A stretch of DNA of 18,030 bases, from positions 1-18,030 of the forward strand of contig JADINB010000127.1 of NCBI GenBank assembly GCA_017694275.1. Reading direction: 5' to 3'. This DNA is from Candidatus Egerieousia excrementavium (GTDB lineage: Bacteria > Bacteroidota > Bacteroidia > Bacteroidales > UBA932). The translations under genes and the position numbers were made by a program. Of the stretch, positions 8,056 to 15,805 are shown piece after piece. Within the stretch, counting starts at the first letter, position 1. Each line of letters opens with the position of its first letter. The notes beneath the pieces were generated by a model. The model was not told where the DNA came from, did not search any database, and saw only the letters and a program-made list of their open reading frames with translations.

Positions 8056-11000
8056 ATGTCAGAACAGATTAACAAACCCGATTACCTGTTTGAAGTAAGT
8101 TGGGAGGTTTGCAACAAGGTGGGGGGGATTCATACGGTAGTCGCAAGCAAAGCTTTGAGCCTAAAGGAAACATATGGTAAAAAACATATTCTTATCGGGC
8201 CCGACGTGTGGATGAACACGGAGAAAAACCCGGAGTTTACCGAGGATGACATTTTATTCAGAGGCTGGAGAACACAAGCCAAGGATGAGGGGCTGAGAGT
8301 AAGGGCCGGCAGATGGCCCAATGCAGGCGGAGTTATTGTAATTCTGGTGGATTACACCCAGTTCATAGCAAAAAAAGATGAGATACTGACCAATTTCTGG
8401 ACAAAATTCGGAGTGGATTCATTGAGCGGTCAGTGGGATTATATAGAAGGAGCCCTTTTCGGCTATGCGGCAGGAAGGGTGATAGAGAGTTTCGTAAAGT
8501 TCAACCTGCAGCCTCACCATAAGGTCGTGGCACAGTTTCACGAGTGGCTGAGCGGTGCAGGAGTCCTTTACCTGAAGGAGCACAACCTTTCAATAGGTAC
8601 AGTCTTTACCACTCATGCAACGGTTGTCGGGCGCTCGATGGCATGCAACAATGTTCCGCTGTACAATTCCATTGCGGTTTGCGACGGCGATGACAAGGCA
8701 CGTCAGTTCAACGTGGTGGCAAAGCATTCGTTGGAAAAGACAGCCGCACATCAGGCAGACGTATTTACTACGGTAAGCGAAATAACTTCCGAAGAGTGCC
8801 GTCTTCTTCTCAAGAGAGAGCCAGATGTCATAACTCCAAACGGGTTTGACAGCGAGATTGTGCCTGAAGGAGAAGATTATCTGAAATATCGCGCCGAAGG
8901 CAGGGCCAGATTGCTGCAGGTGGCATCGGCCGCTACGGGAAAGGAGTTTTCCGATGACGTTTTCATTGTAGGCATAAGCGGGCGTTACGAGTTCCGCAAC
9001 AAGGGAATAGATCTTTTCCTCGATGCTCTCGGACATCTGAAGAGTGAAAATCTTTCCGGGAGAAAGACAATAGCCTTCCTTATGATTCCCGCAGGCAACA
9101 ACGGCCCGGACAAGGAGCTGGCAAACAAGATTATGACAGGGGAGAAAAACGGTTATACCACAAAGACAACCCATTCTCTTTCGGAACCCGAATATGACCA
9201 GATTCTTTCCAGAATGAACAGTTACGGCTTTAACGGAAGTGATGACATGCTTTCTGTCATTTATGTCCCTACATATCTGAATGGAAACGACGGAATCTTC
9301 AATACCCCCTATTACAAGTTGCTTTCAGGTCTTGACCTTTCTGTCTTTCCCTCATATTACGAGCCGTGGGGATATACTCCGCTGGAAAGTCTTGCATTCG
9401 GAATCCCTACCGTAACCACTACGCTGGCCGGATTCGGGCTTTGGGTGAATTCGCATTACGGCAAAAAGCATCCTTCAGTGGAGATTATAGAGCGTAACGA
9501 CAACAATTACAACATGGTCGTAGATGCCGTAATGGACACGATCGCCTCTCTTGCCAAAGCCGGAAGCAGCAGTTGGAAGGAATATTCAGACAACGCTTTC
9601 GACGTGGCTAAAATCGCGTTGTGGAAAAACAACGTCAAATATTACGAGCAGGCATACAGAAAGGCTCTTGAGCAGGTTGTGCATCGTAGGGGAGAGTTTC
9701 CCGAGTATTCGCAGGACCAGACGCAGAAGTTCGTGCAGTATAAGGTAAATGCTCCTACATGGAAGAATATCATGATAAACAAGAACCTTCCCAAGAGGCT
9801 GGAGCATCTCGACACCTTGTCGAAGAACTTGTGGTGGTGCTGGAACCAGGAGGCGATAGAACTTTTCAAAATGGTTGACCGGCAGTTGTGGAAACTTTCG
9901 CAGGGCAACCCTATCGCAATGCTTGACATGGTAGACCTTGCAAGGTATAAGGAACTTGCAAAAGACGAAGCCTTCATATCCAGAATGGACGAGGTTTACA
10001 GCAAGTTCAGCAAGTATATGTCGCTCAAGGAGAAGGCAAGCGGTCCTTCAATATCTTACTTCTGTATGGAATACGGGCTCGACACCTCTCTTAAAATATA
10101 TTCCGGAGGTCTCGGTATCCTTGCCGGTGACTATCTGAAAGAGGCGAGCGACATGAATGTAAGGATGACCGCCGTAGGTTTCCTTTACAAATACGGCTAC
10201 TTTACACAACAGCTCTCAGGACAGGGAGACCAGGTTTCGGTTTACGACCCTCAGGATTTCTCCAAGACTCCAGCAACTCCGGTCATGGATGAGAATGGAA
10301 AATGGCTTACTACCTCAGTGGCTTTTCCGGGACGTACGATAAAGGCAAGGATATGGCGTGTAGACGTTGGCAGGGTGGAACTTTACCTGCTTGATTCAGA
10401 TATAGACGAAAATCTTCCTGAAGACAGAGGAGTTACCCACCAGCTGTATGGCGGAGATTGGGAAAACCGTTTGAAACAGGAACTTCTGCTCGGAATAGGA
10501 GGAATACGGGCATTGCGTGTGCTCGGTATCTATTCAGACATATATCACTGTAATGAAGGACATGCGGCCTTTATAGGACTGGAGAGGCTGAGAGAGTATG
10601 TACAGCTGGAGAACCTCTCATTTACAGAGGCTGTTGAAGTCGTGAGGTCTTCATCTCTGTTCACGACCCATACTCCGGTGCCGGCCGGCCATGATGCCTT
10701 CTCGGAAGACATGCTGAGAACCTACATCGCGCACTACCCTGAAAGGCTCAAGATAGACTGGAATACCCTTAAGTCTTTGGGTATGATAGATGTAAACAAT
10801 CCCAACGAGAAGTTTTCCATGAGTAACCTTGCGGCGAACCTTTCGCAGGAAGTAAACGGTGTCAGCTGGTTGCACGGAAAGGTAAGCCAGGAGATACTTG
10901 GTGGCCTGTGGCCAGGCTATCTGCCCGAGGAACTGCATGTAGACTATGTCACAAACGGAGTGCACTATCCTACATGGACGGCTCCGGAATGGAAAGAGAT

Positions 11001-12288
11001 TCATTCCAGGGTTTTCGGGACAGAGTTCGAGAACCACCATTACGACAAGTCTTGTTTCGGTGAAATAAGAAAGGTGGATAACGAAATAATCTGGGGAACA
11101 AGATGCCTGCTCAAGAAAAAACTCATAGACAAGGTAAAGGAATACCTGTCGGATCCCTCAGTGTCAAACCATTATTCTCCGCACCATATCGTGGATATAA
11201 AGAATACCTTGCGCGATGATATCCTTACAATAGGATTTGCAAGGCGGTTTGCAACTTACAAGAGAGCCCATCTGCTTTTCAGGGATCTGGACAAGCTATC
11301 CGAAATAATAAACAATGAGGAGCATCCGGTGCAGTTCCTCTTTGCCGGAAAGGCACATCCTGCCGACAAGGCTGGCCAGGATCTTATAAAGAGGATTGTG
11401 GAGATTTCAAAGATGCCCCAGTTCATAGGCAAGATTGTCTTTATCCCCAATTACGACATAACCCTTGCCAAATATCTTGTCCAGGGAGTGGATGTCTGGA
11501 TGAACACCCCTACAAGGCCTTTGGAAGCTTCGGGTACGAGCGGCGAAAAGGCGGCGATGAATGGGGTCATGCACTTCTCCGTACTGGACGGATGGTGGGT
11601 GGAAGGCTACAAGAAAGGAGCCGGATGGGCTTTGCAGATGGAGCGCACCTACGACGACCAGGGATTTCAGGATGAACTTGATGCCGCCACGATTTACGAT
11701 ATCCTGGAAAGTGAAATCGTACCTGAATATTACAACAGGAATGCACAGGGCTTCTCAGACGGTTGGGTGGAGACAATAAAGAACTGTATTGCCGATGTAG
11801 CCTGCAACTTTACCACCAACAGGATGATGACAGACTATTTCAACAAATTCTACTATCCGTTGGAGAAGAGATACAAGAAAATGATTGCCAACGATTACGC
11901 AATGGCCAGAGAAATAGCTATGTGGAAGCGCAGGATGCGCAGAGAGTGGCCTTTGATAGAAGTGGTGGGGCATGATACGATTGCCGGAAATTACGGTACA
12001 ATCGTTCTTGGCGGCAACTATGAATCGGTAATCAAGCTGGCAGTAGGAGACACCAATCCCGAGTATATAGGGCTGGAGACTCTGTTGTCGGAGTATAACA
12101 AGAAAGGGAAACTTAAGATAAAGGAGGTTTATCCGTACAAACTGAAGGAGTGCAAGGATGGTGTTGCGACTTTTGTCTGCAACATGGTTCCCGACAGGAC
12201 AGGCACCTATGAGATTGCAACCAGAATGTATGCCAAAAACAGTCTGCTTGCCCATAGGCAGGATTTTGAATTGGTGAAATGGTTGTAG
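8056..12288 (+). CDS. Fused glycogen synthase (GT3) and alpha-glucan phosphorylase (GT35)
   Basis: One 1410-residue protein with two opposing activities. Residues ~8-550 are a GT3 synthase of the animal/fungal type: YLFEVSWEVCNKVGGIHTV near residues 10-28, FHEWLSGAG, TTHATVVGRSM, TPNGFDSE, ISGRYEFRNKGID, and YYEPWGYTPLESLAFG with the E-x7-E pair E436/E444. Enzymes of this family use UDP-glucose. Residues ~575-1410 are a GT35 phosphorylase of the short archaeal/Thermotoga-like type, beginning with the DUF3417-type block LDTLSKNLWWCWNQEAIELF. It continues with YFCMEYGLDTSLKIYSGGLG, CNEGHAAFIGLE, TTHTPVPAGHD and EASGTSGEKAAMNG, where K1165 is the predicted pyridoxal-phosphate lysine. Phosphorolysis yields glucose 1-phosphate. 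The reading frame is continuous across the junction. The ribF start lies inside its 3' end. Single-domain relatives of both halves are common; the fusion is the unusual part. Confidence 0.93.
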   Translation: MSEQINKPDYLFEVSWEVCNKVGGIHTVVASKALSLKETYGKKHILIGPDVWMNTEKNPEFTEDDILFRGWRTQAKDEGLRVRAGRWPNAGGVIVILVDYTQFIAKKDEILTNFWTKFGVDSLSGQWDYIEGALFGYAAGRVIESFVKFNLQPHHKVVAQFHEWLSGAGVLYLKEHNLSIGTVFTTHATVVGRSMACNNVPLYNSIAVCDGDDKARQFNVVAKHSLEKTAAHQADVFTTVSEITSEECRLLLKREPDVITPNGFDSEIVPEGEDYLKYRAEGRARLLQVASAATGKEFSDDVFIVGISGRYEFRNKGIDLFLDALGHLKSENLSGRKTIAFLMIPAGNNGPDKELANKIMTGEKNGYTTKTTHSLSEPEYDQILSRMNSYGFNGSDDMLSVIYVPTYLNGNDGIFNTPYYKLLSGLDLSVFPSYYEPWGYTPLESLAFGIPTVTTTLAGFGLWVNSHYGKKHPSVEIIERNDNNYNMVVDAVMDTIASLAKAGSSSWKEYSDNAFDVAKIALWKNNVKYYEQAYRKALEQVVHRRGEFPEYSQDQTQKFVQYKVNAPTWKNIMINKNLPKRLEHLDTLSKNLWWCWNQEAIELFKMVDRQLWKLSQGNPIAMLDMVDLARYKELAKDEAFISRMDEVYSKFSKYMSLKEKASGPSISYFCMEYGLDTSLKIYSGGLGILAGDYLKEASDMNVRMTAVGFLYKYGYFTQQLSGQGDQVSVYDPQDFSKTPATPVMDENGKWLTTSVAFPGRTIKARIWRVDVGRVELYLLDSDIDENLPEDRGVTHQLYGGDWENRLKQELLLGIGGIRALRVLGIYSDIYHCNEGHAAFIGLERLREYVQLENLSFTEAVEVVRSSSLFTTHTPVPAGHDAFSEDMLRTYIAHYPERLKIDWNTLKSLGMIDVNNPNEKFSMSNLAANLSQEVNGVSWLHGKVSQEILGGLWPGYLPEELHVDYVTNGVHYPTWTAPEWKEIHSRVFGTEFENHHYDKSCFGEIRKVDNEIIWGTRCLLKKKLIDKVKEYLSDPSVSNHYSPHHIVDIKNTLRDDILTIGFARRFATYKRAHLLFRDLDKLSEIINNEEHPVQFLFAGKAHPADKAGQDLIKRIVEISKMPQFIGKIVFIPNYDITLAKYLVQGVDVWMNTPTRPLEASGTSGEKAAMNGVMHFSVLDGWWVEGYKKGAGWALQMERTYDDQGFQDELDAATIYDILESEIVPEYYNRNAQGFSDGWVETIKNCIADVACNFTTNRMMTDYFNKFYYPLEKRYKKMIANDYAMAREIAMWKRRMRREWPLIEVVGHDTIAGNYGTIVLGGNYESVIKLAVGDTNPEYIGLETLLSEYNKKGKLKIKEVYPYKLKECKDGVATFVCNMVPDRTGTYEIATRMYAKNSLLAHRQDFELVKWL

Positions 12289-13175
12289 CAGCGACAGGTT
12301 TCTTTGACGGTGTCCACCTGGGGCACCGCAAGGTTTTGAGAGTTCTTTGCGATACAGCTTTGCGTGAGGGCAAGAGGAGTTGCGTCATCTCCTTTTGGCC
12401 TCATCCGCGAAGCGTCCTGCAACAGCAGGCCTATGACCTGAGACTTCTCAATTCTCTGGAAGAGAAGAAATCACTGATTAAGGCCATAGGTGTAGACGAC
12501 TTCGTGGCAATCCCCTTTACAAAAGAGTTCAGCAGATTGACAACCAGAGAGTTCATTTTGGAATATCTGGTGGGCAGGTATGGGGTCTCCACTCTTGTCA
12601 TAGGGTATGACCACCGGTTGGGCAGCGATGCGTCCGAGCCTCAGAAAGTGATGATTGCAACGGCAAGGGAGTTGGGGCTCAACGTAGTAAGGGTAAAAGA
12701 ATTTCTCATAGACAACAATGTCATCAGTTCCACCAAGATAAGGAACATGTTGCAGAATACCGACGTATACGGTGCCTCGCGCTACCTTGGTTACAACTAT
12801 ACCTTGAGAGGGGCGGTGGTTTCCGGCAACAGGTTTGGGCGTACGATAGGTTTCCCAACAGCCAACATGCGGCTTTACGACCCGTTGAAAGCGGTTCCAG
12901 GTGACGGTGTCTATGGCGTGTACGTTACCGTTAACGGACACAGGTATGTTGGAATTACCAATATCGGAGTAAGGCCGACTGTGGCTTCGCACGGTGAGAG
13001 GACAATAGAGACCAACATTATTGGTTTTGACGAAGATATTTACGGTCTGGATCTGACCGTAGAGTTTGTATATAAGATCCGCGACGAGGTCAAGTTTGCG
13101 ACTGTAGAAGACTTGAAGGCCGAGTTGCAGCGCAACAGGGATGAGGCCACGGAGCGTCTTGAGGCAGGCCTGTAA
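12279..13175 (+). CDS. ribF: Bifunctional riboflavin kinase / FAD synthetase
   Basis: Phosphorylates riboflavin to FMN and adenylates FMN to FAD in the cytoplasm. The N-terminal half is the nucleotidyltransferase (FAD synthetase) domain, with GFFDGVHLGHRKVL (H13-x-G-H16), VIGYDHRLG and the ISSTKIR motif. The C-terminal half (~160-298) is the riboflavin kinase beta-barrel, with GFPTANM (191-197), PGDGVYGVYV, GITNIGVRPT and ETNIIGFDEDIYG. The start is fixed: a same-frame stop at 12267-12269 prevents extension, so ATG 12279 is the first possible ATG and overlaps the previous gene by 10 bases. Only six residues precede the GFFDG loop, whereas many RibF proteins have 15-20, so the N-terminus is unusually short. 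It is probably translated by coupling to the synthase-phosphorylase gene. Confidence 0.93.
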   Translation: MVVAATGFFDGVHLGHRKVLRVLCDTALREGKRSCVISFWPHPRSVLQQQAYDLRLLNSLEEKKSLIKAIGVDDFVAIPFTKEFSRLTTREFILEYLVGRYGVSTLVIGYDHRLGSDASEPQKVMIATARELGLNVVRVKEFLIDNNVISSTKIRNMLQNTDVYGASRYLGYNYTLRGAVVSGNRFGRTIGFPTANMRLYDPLKAVPGDGVYGVYVTVNGHRYVGITNIGVRPTVASHGERTIETNIIGFDEDIYGLDLTVEFVYKIRDEVKFATVEDLKAELQRNRDEATERLEAGL

Positions 13176-13186
13176 GGATTTGTTAT

Positions 13187-13657
13187 ATGTATTATGCGGA
13201 ATCAGACATACTTTCCATTGTAATAGGAGTACTTACTCTTCTGGCCGGTGTATACTCCTCTTATGCCGGCAGCAAGAAGAAGAAAAAGACCTCTGCCGGA
13301 AGTTCCGGCGTGCAGCAGGAGGACGGTACGGAAGAGATTTATGACTTTCTGGATCGCCCGCCTCAAAGCAGTGAAAATGAGACGGCAACGGTTGGGATTG
13401 ACGAATCTCCGCTCATGCATTCTCCTGAGCTGCAGGAGTCCTTTGACGGAGGGCAGATGGCCGGGTTGTCTGAAATGCCCCGGCTTTCTGCAGAAGATGA
13501 AGGGCTGCCTTCTACCGGAATTCCGAAGAGTGCAACTGCAACCGAAAAGGATAAGACACATGAAAAAGGTTCTTCACTGAAGGAGAGACTGAAATCTTCT
13601 CCTGAAGATATTGTCCTTTTCTCTGAATTGATGAAACCTAAGTACAAGGAGTATTAA
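13187..13657 (+). CDS. Small single-pass membrane protein of unknown function
   Basis: I do not recognise this 156-residue protein. After a short acidic N-terminus (MYYAESD) it has one hydrophobic segment at residues ~8-29 (ILSIVIGVLTLLAGVYSSYA), then a basic stop-transfer stretch (SKKKKKT). By the positive-inside rule the long C-terminal part should be cytoplasmic. That part (~38-156) is rich in Ser, Pro, Glu, Asp, Gln and Thr and looks mostly disordered, with a more ordered-looking end (LKERLKSSPEDIVLFSELMKPKYKEY). There is no lipobox or cleavable signal peptide. It starts 11 bases after ribF and precedes the greA promoter, so it is probably the last gene of the ribF transcript. Its codon use resembles its neighbours, and the coordinates and length are convincing for a real gene. 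Confidence 0.75.
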   Translation: MYYAESDILSIVIGVLTLLAGVYSSYAGSKKKKKTSAGSSGVQQEDGTEEIYDFLDRPPQSSENETATVGIDESPLMHSPELQESFDGGQMAGLSEMPRLSAEDEGLPSTGIPKSATATEKDKTHEKGSSLKERLKSSPEDIVLFSELMKPKYKEY

Positions 13658-13673
13658 TTCCAAATATTTTTTA

Positions 13674-13681
13674 TATCTTTG
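13674..13681 (+). promoter_or_regulatory. Bacteroidota -7 promoter element for greA
   Basis: The sequence TATCTTTG, followed by CA, fits the TAnnTTTG -7 consensus of the Bacteroidota primary sigma factor. It lies in the 72-base gap before greA, with an AT-rich run (AAATATTTTTTATA) just upstream. The predicted transcript would start near 13688 and have a 5' leader of about 40 bases. A clear -33 TTTG is not visible at the usual spacing. This separates greA and the downstream genes from the ribF transcript. Confidence 0.6.
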
Positions 13682-13729
13682 CATCAAAGGGTCCTGAAAC
13701 CATCGGGATTCTTTTTAATTTTATCTGAT

Positions 13730-14203
13730 ATGACAAAAGTACATTATTTGACAGCGGAAGGATTGGAGAAGCTGAAGGCCGAACTGGCCCATTTGGTTTC
13801 TGTAGAGAGGCCTTCTATCTCAAAGCAGATAGCAGAGGCCAGAGACAAGGGAGATTTATCGGAAAATGCGGAATATGATGCCGCACGCGAGGCCCAGGGG
13901 TTGTGCGAGCTTAAGATATCCCAACTTAAAGATTTGATAGCCAATGCTCGTGTGATAGACGAGTCTAAGATAAATACAGATTGCGTCCAGATTCTTAATA
14001 AGGTGAAAATCAAGAATCTCAAGACGAACGCAGTTATGGAGTATACCCTGGTGGGTGAGAGTGAAGCCAATATCAGGGAAGGCAAGCTCGCTGCCGCTAC
14101 TCCTATCGGCAAGGCCCTTATAGGCAAGAAAAAGGGAGACGTGGTTGAGGTAAAGGCACCGAGCGGTATCATAAACTTTGAAATTTTAGATATATCGATT
14201 TAA
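13730..14203 (+). CDS. greA: Transcription elongation factor GreA
   Basis: GreA enters the RNA polymerase secondary channel and stimulates cleavage of backtracked RNA. The 157-residue product has the N-terminal coiled-coil hairpin with the acidic tip GDLSENAEYDAAREAQG near residues 42-58, the family's most conserved block. The C-terminal FKBP-like domain follows (YTLVGESEANIREGKL, SPIGKALIG-like TPIGKALIGKKKGDVVEV). ATG 13730 is chosen because MTKVHYLTAEGLEKLKAEL aligns with the family start; an ATG at 13679 would sit on top of the -7 promoter element. The length is normal for GreA. The HIT-family gene follows after a single base. Confidence 0.95.
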   Translation: MTKVHYLTAEGLEKLKAELAHLVSVERPSISKQIAEARDKGDLSENAEYDAAREAQGLCELKISQLKDLIANARVIDESKINTDCVQILNKVKIKNLKTNAVMEYTLVGESEANIREGKLAAATPIGKALIGKKKGDVVEVKAPSGIINFEILDISI

Positions 14204-14204
14204 T

Positions 14205-14612
14205 ATGGCATCTGTTTTTACAAAAATCGTAAATGGAGAGATTCCTTCATACAAGGTTGCGGAGGATGAAAATTACTATGCGTTCCTGGATATAGCTCCC
14301 ATGGCTGAAGGGCACACGCTTGTAATTCCCAAAAGAGAGAGCGACTATATCTTTGCACTTGACAACGAAGAGTATTCCGGACTGTGGAGTTTTGCAAAGA
14401 GGGTGGCTGCAGCGTTGGAGAAGGCTGTTCCATGCAAGAGAATAGGAGTGGCGGTGCTGGGAATGGAAGTCCCTCACGTGCATATTCATCTGGTTCCTCT
14501 GCAGAGCGAGGCAGACCTTGATTTCAAGAAGGAGAAACTCTCGCTGGAAAATGAAGAGTTTTCCAGGATTGCAGAAAAGATTGCCAGAGTATTCAACGAA
14601 CAATCCTTATAA
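14205..14612 (+). CDS. HIT-family (histidine triad) nucleotide hydrolase/transferase
   Basis: A 135-residue histidine-triad protein. These cytoplasmic enzymes act on nucleoside phosphoramidates or dinucleoside polyphosphates through a nucleotidylated histidine. The N-terminal block (SVFTKIVNGEIPSYKVAEDE, AFLDIAPMAEGHTLVIPKRE) and the active-site motif PHVHIHLVP (H91, H93, H95) are complete. The start is one base after the greA stop, so the two genes are cotranscribed and probably translationally coupled. The substrate cannot be assigned; Hint-type and Fhit-type activities both remain possible, and the length suits the Hint-like branch. The greA-HIT arrangement is a familiar one in Bacteroidota as far as I recall, but I could not check this. 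Confidence 0.92.
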   Translation: MASVFTKIVNGEIPSYKVAEDENYYAFLDIAPMAEGHTLVIPKRESDYIFALDNEEYSGLWSFAKRVAAALEKAVPCKRIGVAVLGMEVPHVHIHLVPLQSEADLDFKKEKLSLENEEFSRIAEKIARVFNEQSL

Positions 14613-14627
14613 GTCAAATATCGGAAT

Positions 14628-15785
14628 ATGAAAATTTTATATAAGATAGTATGTGTATCGGCCCTGTCGTTTATCCTTGCAGGTTGTGCCAAAGATGACA
14701 CGGCAAGGCTGCAGTTCAACATAGAGGGAGCCGGAAACAAGGAGATAATACTCTCCAAACTCTCTGTAAACAGGATAGATGTCGTGGATACGCTCAAGAC
14801 AGATGCCGGAGGGGCGGCCAGGTATGAGGTGGCCGTAGCGGCAGATGCTCCTGAGTTTTTCTATGTGTCATACAACAGGAAACGATTGGCTTCGCTGATA
14901 GTCAAGGGCGGAGACAGGATTGTCGTGGATGTTGACACGCTCGGCACTTCATTGGTGGTAAAAGGTTCCGACGAGTCTGTGCTTCTTTCTGAAATCGAAA
15001 GGGAGATATACAACTCTACTGCAAGATTCGACTCTTTGGCCATAGCTGTTTCCGATGCTGCCCAGGCAGATGATCAGCAGCTTTATGAAAAGCTCAACAA
15101 GGAGATAAGTTCTCTTTACGTAACGGAGAAGAGAGAGGCTATAAAGAGGCTTATGTCTAATCCTACATCGTTTACTAACGTAATTCTTCTTTACAGGAGA
15201 TTCAGCGACAATCTTGCGCTTTTTGCAGACAATATGGACTTCATCTATTTCAAGACTGCATACGATTCCCTTAGCCCGCTTTATCCCAATTCGGCCTATG
15301 TGAAATCTCTGAAGAACGATGCCGACAACCTGCAGAGGCTGGTGGAACTGGGAAACAGGCTTTCCGAGGCTTCGGAACTGGCATATCCGGAACTGGAGAT
15401 GCCAGATGTACAGTCACGGATGCACAAGCTTTCCAGCCTGCAAGGCAAGCCGTTTATTCTTCTCTTCTGGTCTGCCGCCAATGCCGAGCAGAAGATGTAT
15501 AATCTGGAGTTGAAGAAGGTTTATGACAGATATGCCGGTGCAGGTCTGAATATCTATCAGGTTTGCGTGGATTCAGACAAGGCTCTCTGGGCATCTGTGG
15601 TAAAGGAACAGCAGTTGCCATGGATTAACGTGTGCGACGGGCGCGGGGCTTCTTCCCAGGCCCTTGCAATTTATGCACTGCAGAGAATTCCGGCAATGTT
15701 CATCTTTGATTCCGAAGGCAACATTGTAGAAAAAGACCAGTTCGATACGGCGAAACTCTCAGGCACTCTTGCAAGGCTTTTTTGA
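14628..15785 (+). CDS. Lipoprotein with DUF4369-like and degenerate thioredoxin-like domains
   Basis: A 385-residue exported lipoprotein of the Bacteroidota TlpA/AhpC-TSA-like group. The signal peptide MKILYKIVCVSALSFILAGC ends in a lipobox with C20 as the lipidated residue. C20 is followed by AKDD, which resembles the K-(D/E)2 lipoprotein export signal that directs Bacteroidota lipoproteins to the cell surface. Residues ~26-125 resemble DUF4369 (beta-rich), ~130-250 are helical, and ~255-385 have the thioredoxin fold. The expected WCxxC site reads FWSAANAEQ, so both cysteines (positions equivalent to N285 and Q288) are missing, while the cis-proline loop RIPAMF (P355) is kept. A dithiol redox function is therefore unlikely; a binding or structural role is more plausible. 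It lies 15 bases after the HIT gene and converges with tsaB. Confidence 0.85.
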   Translation: MKILYKIVCVSALSFILAGCAKDDTARLQFNIEGAGNKEIILSKLSVNRIDVVDTLKTDAGGAARYEVAVAADAPEFFYVSYNRKRLASLIVKGGDRIVVDVDTLGTSLVVKGSDESVLLSEIEREIYNSTARFDSLAIAVSDAAQADDQQLYEKLNKEISSLYVTEKREAIKRLMSNPTSFTNVILLYRRFSDNLALFADNMDFIYFKTAYDSLSPLYPNSAYVKSLKNDADNLQRLVELGNRLSEASELAYPELEMPDVQSRMHKLSSLQGKPFILLFWSAANAEQKMYNLELKKVYDRYAGAGLNIYQVCVDSDKALWASVVKEQQLPWINVCDGRGASSQALAIYALQRIPAMFIFDSEGNIVEKDQFDTAKLSGTLARLF

Positions 15786-15799
15786 TTAGGCCTGCAAGA
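15767..15799. terminator. Candidate bidirectional hairpin at the convergent junction
   Basis: An imperfect inverted repeat spans the lipoprotein stop codon: TCTTGCA (15767-15773) pairs with TGCAAGA (15793-15799), and GGC (15775-15777) with GCC (15790-15792), leaving A15774 bulged and a 12-base loop. It lies between convergent genes whose stops are 20 bases apart, a usual place for a shared terminator. Neither side has a proper T-run directly after the stem, so intrinsic termination is uncertain. An overlapping alternative 5-bp hairpin occurs at 15792-15805. Confidence 0.35.
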
Positions 15800-15805
15800 T
15801 TGCAG

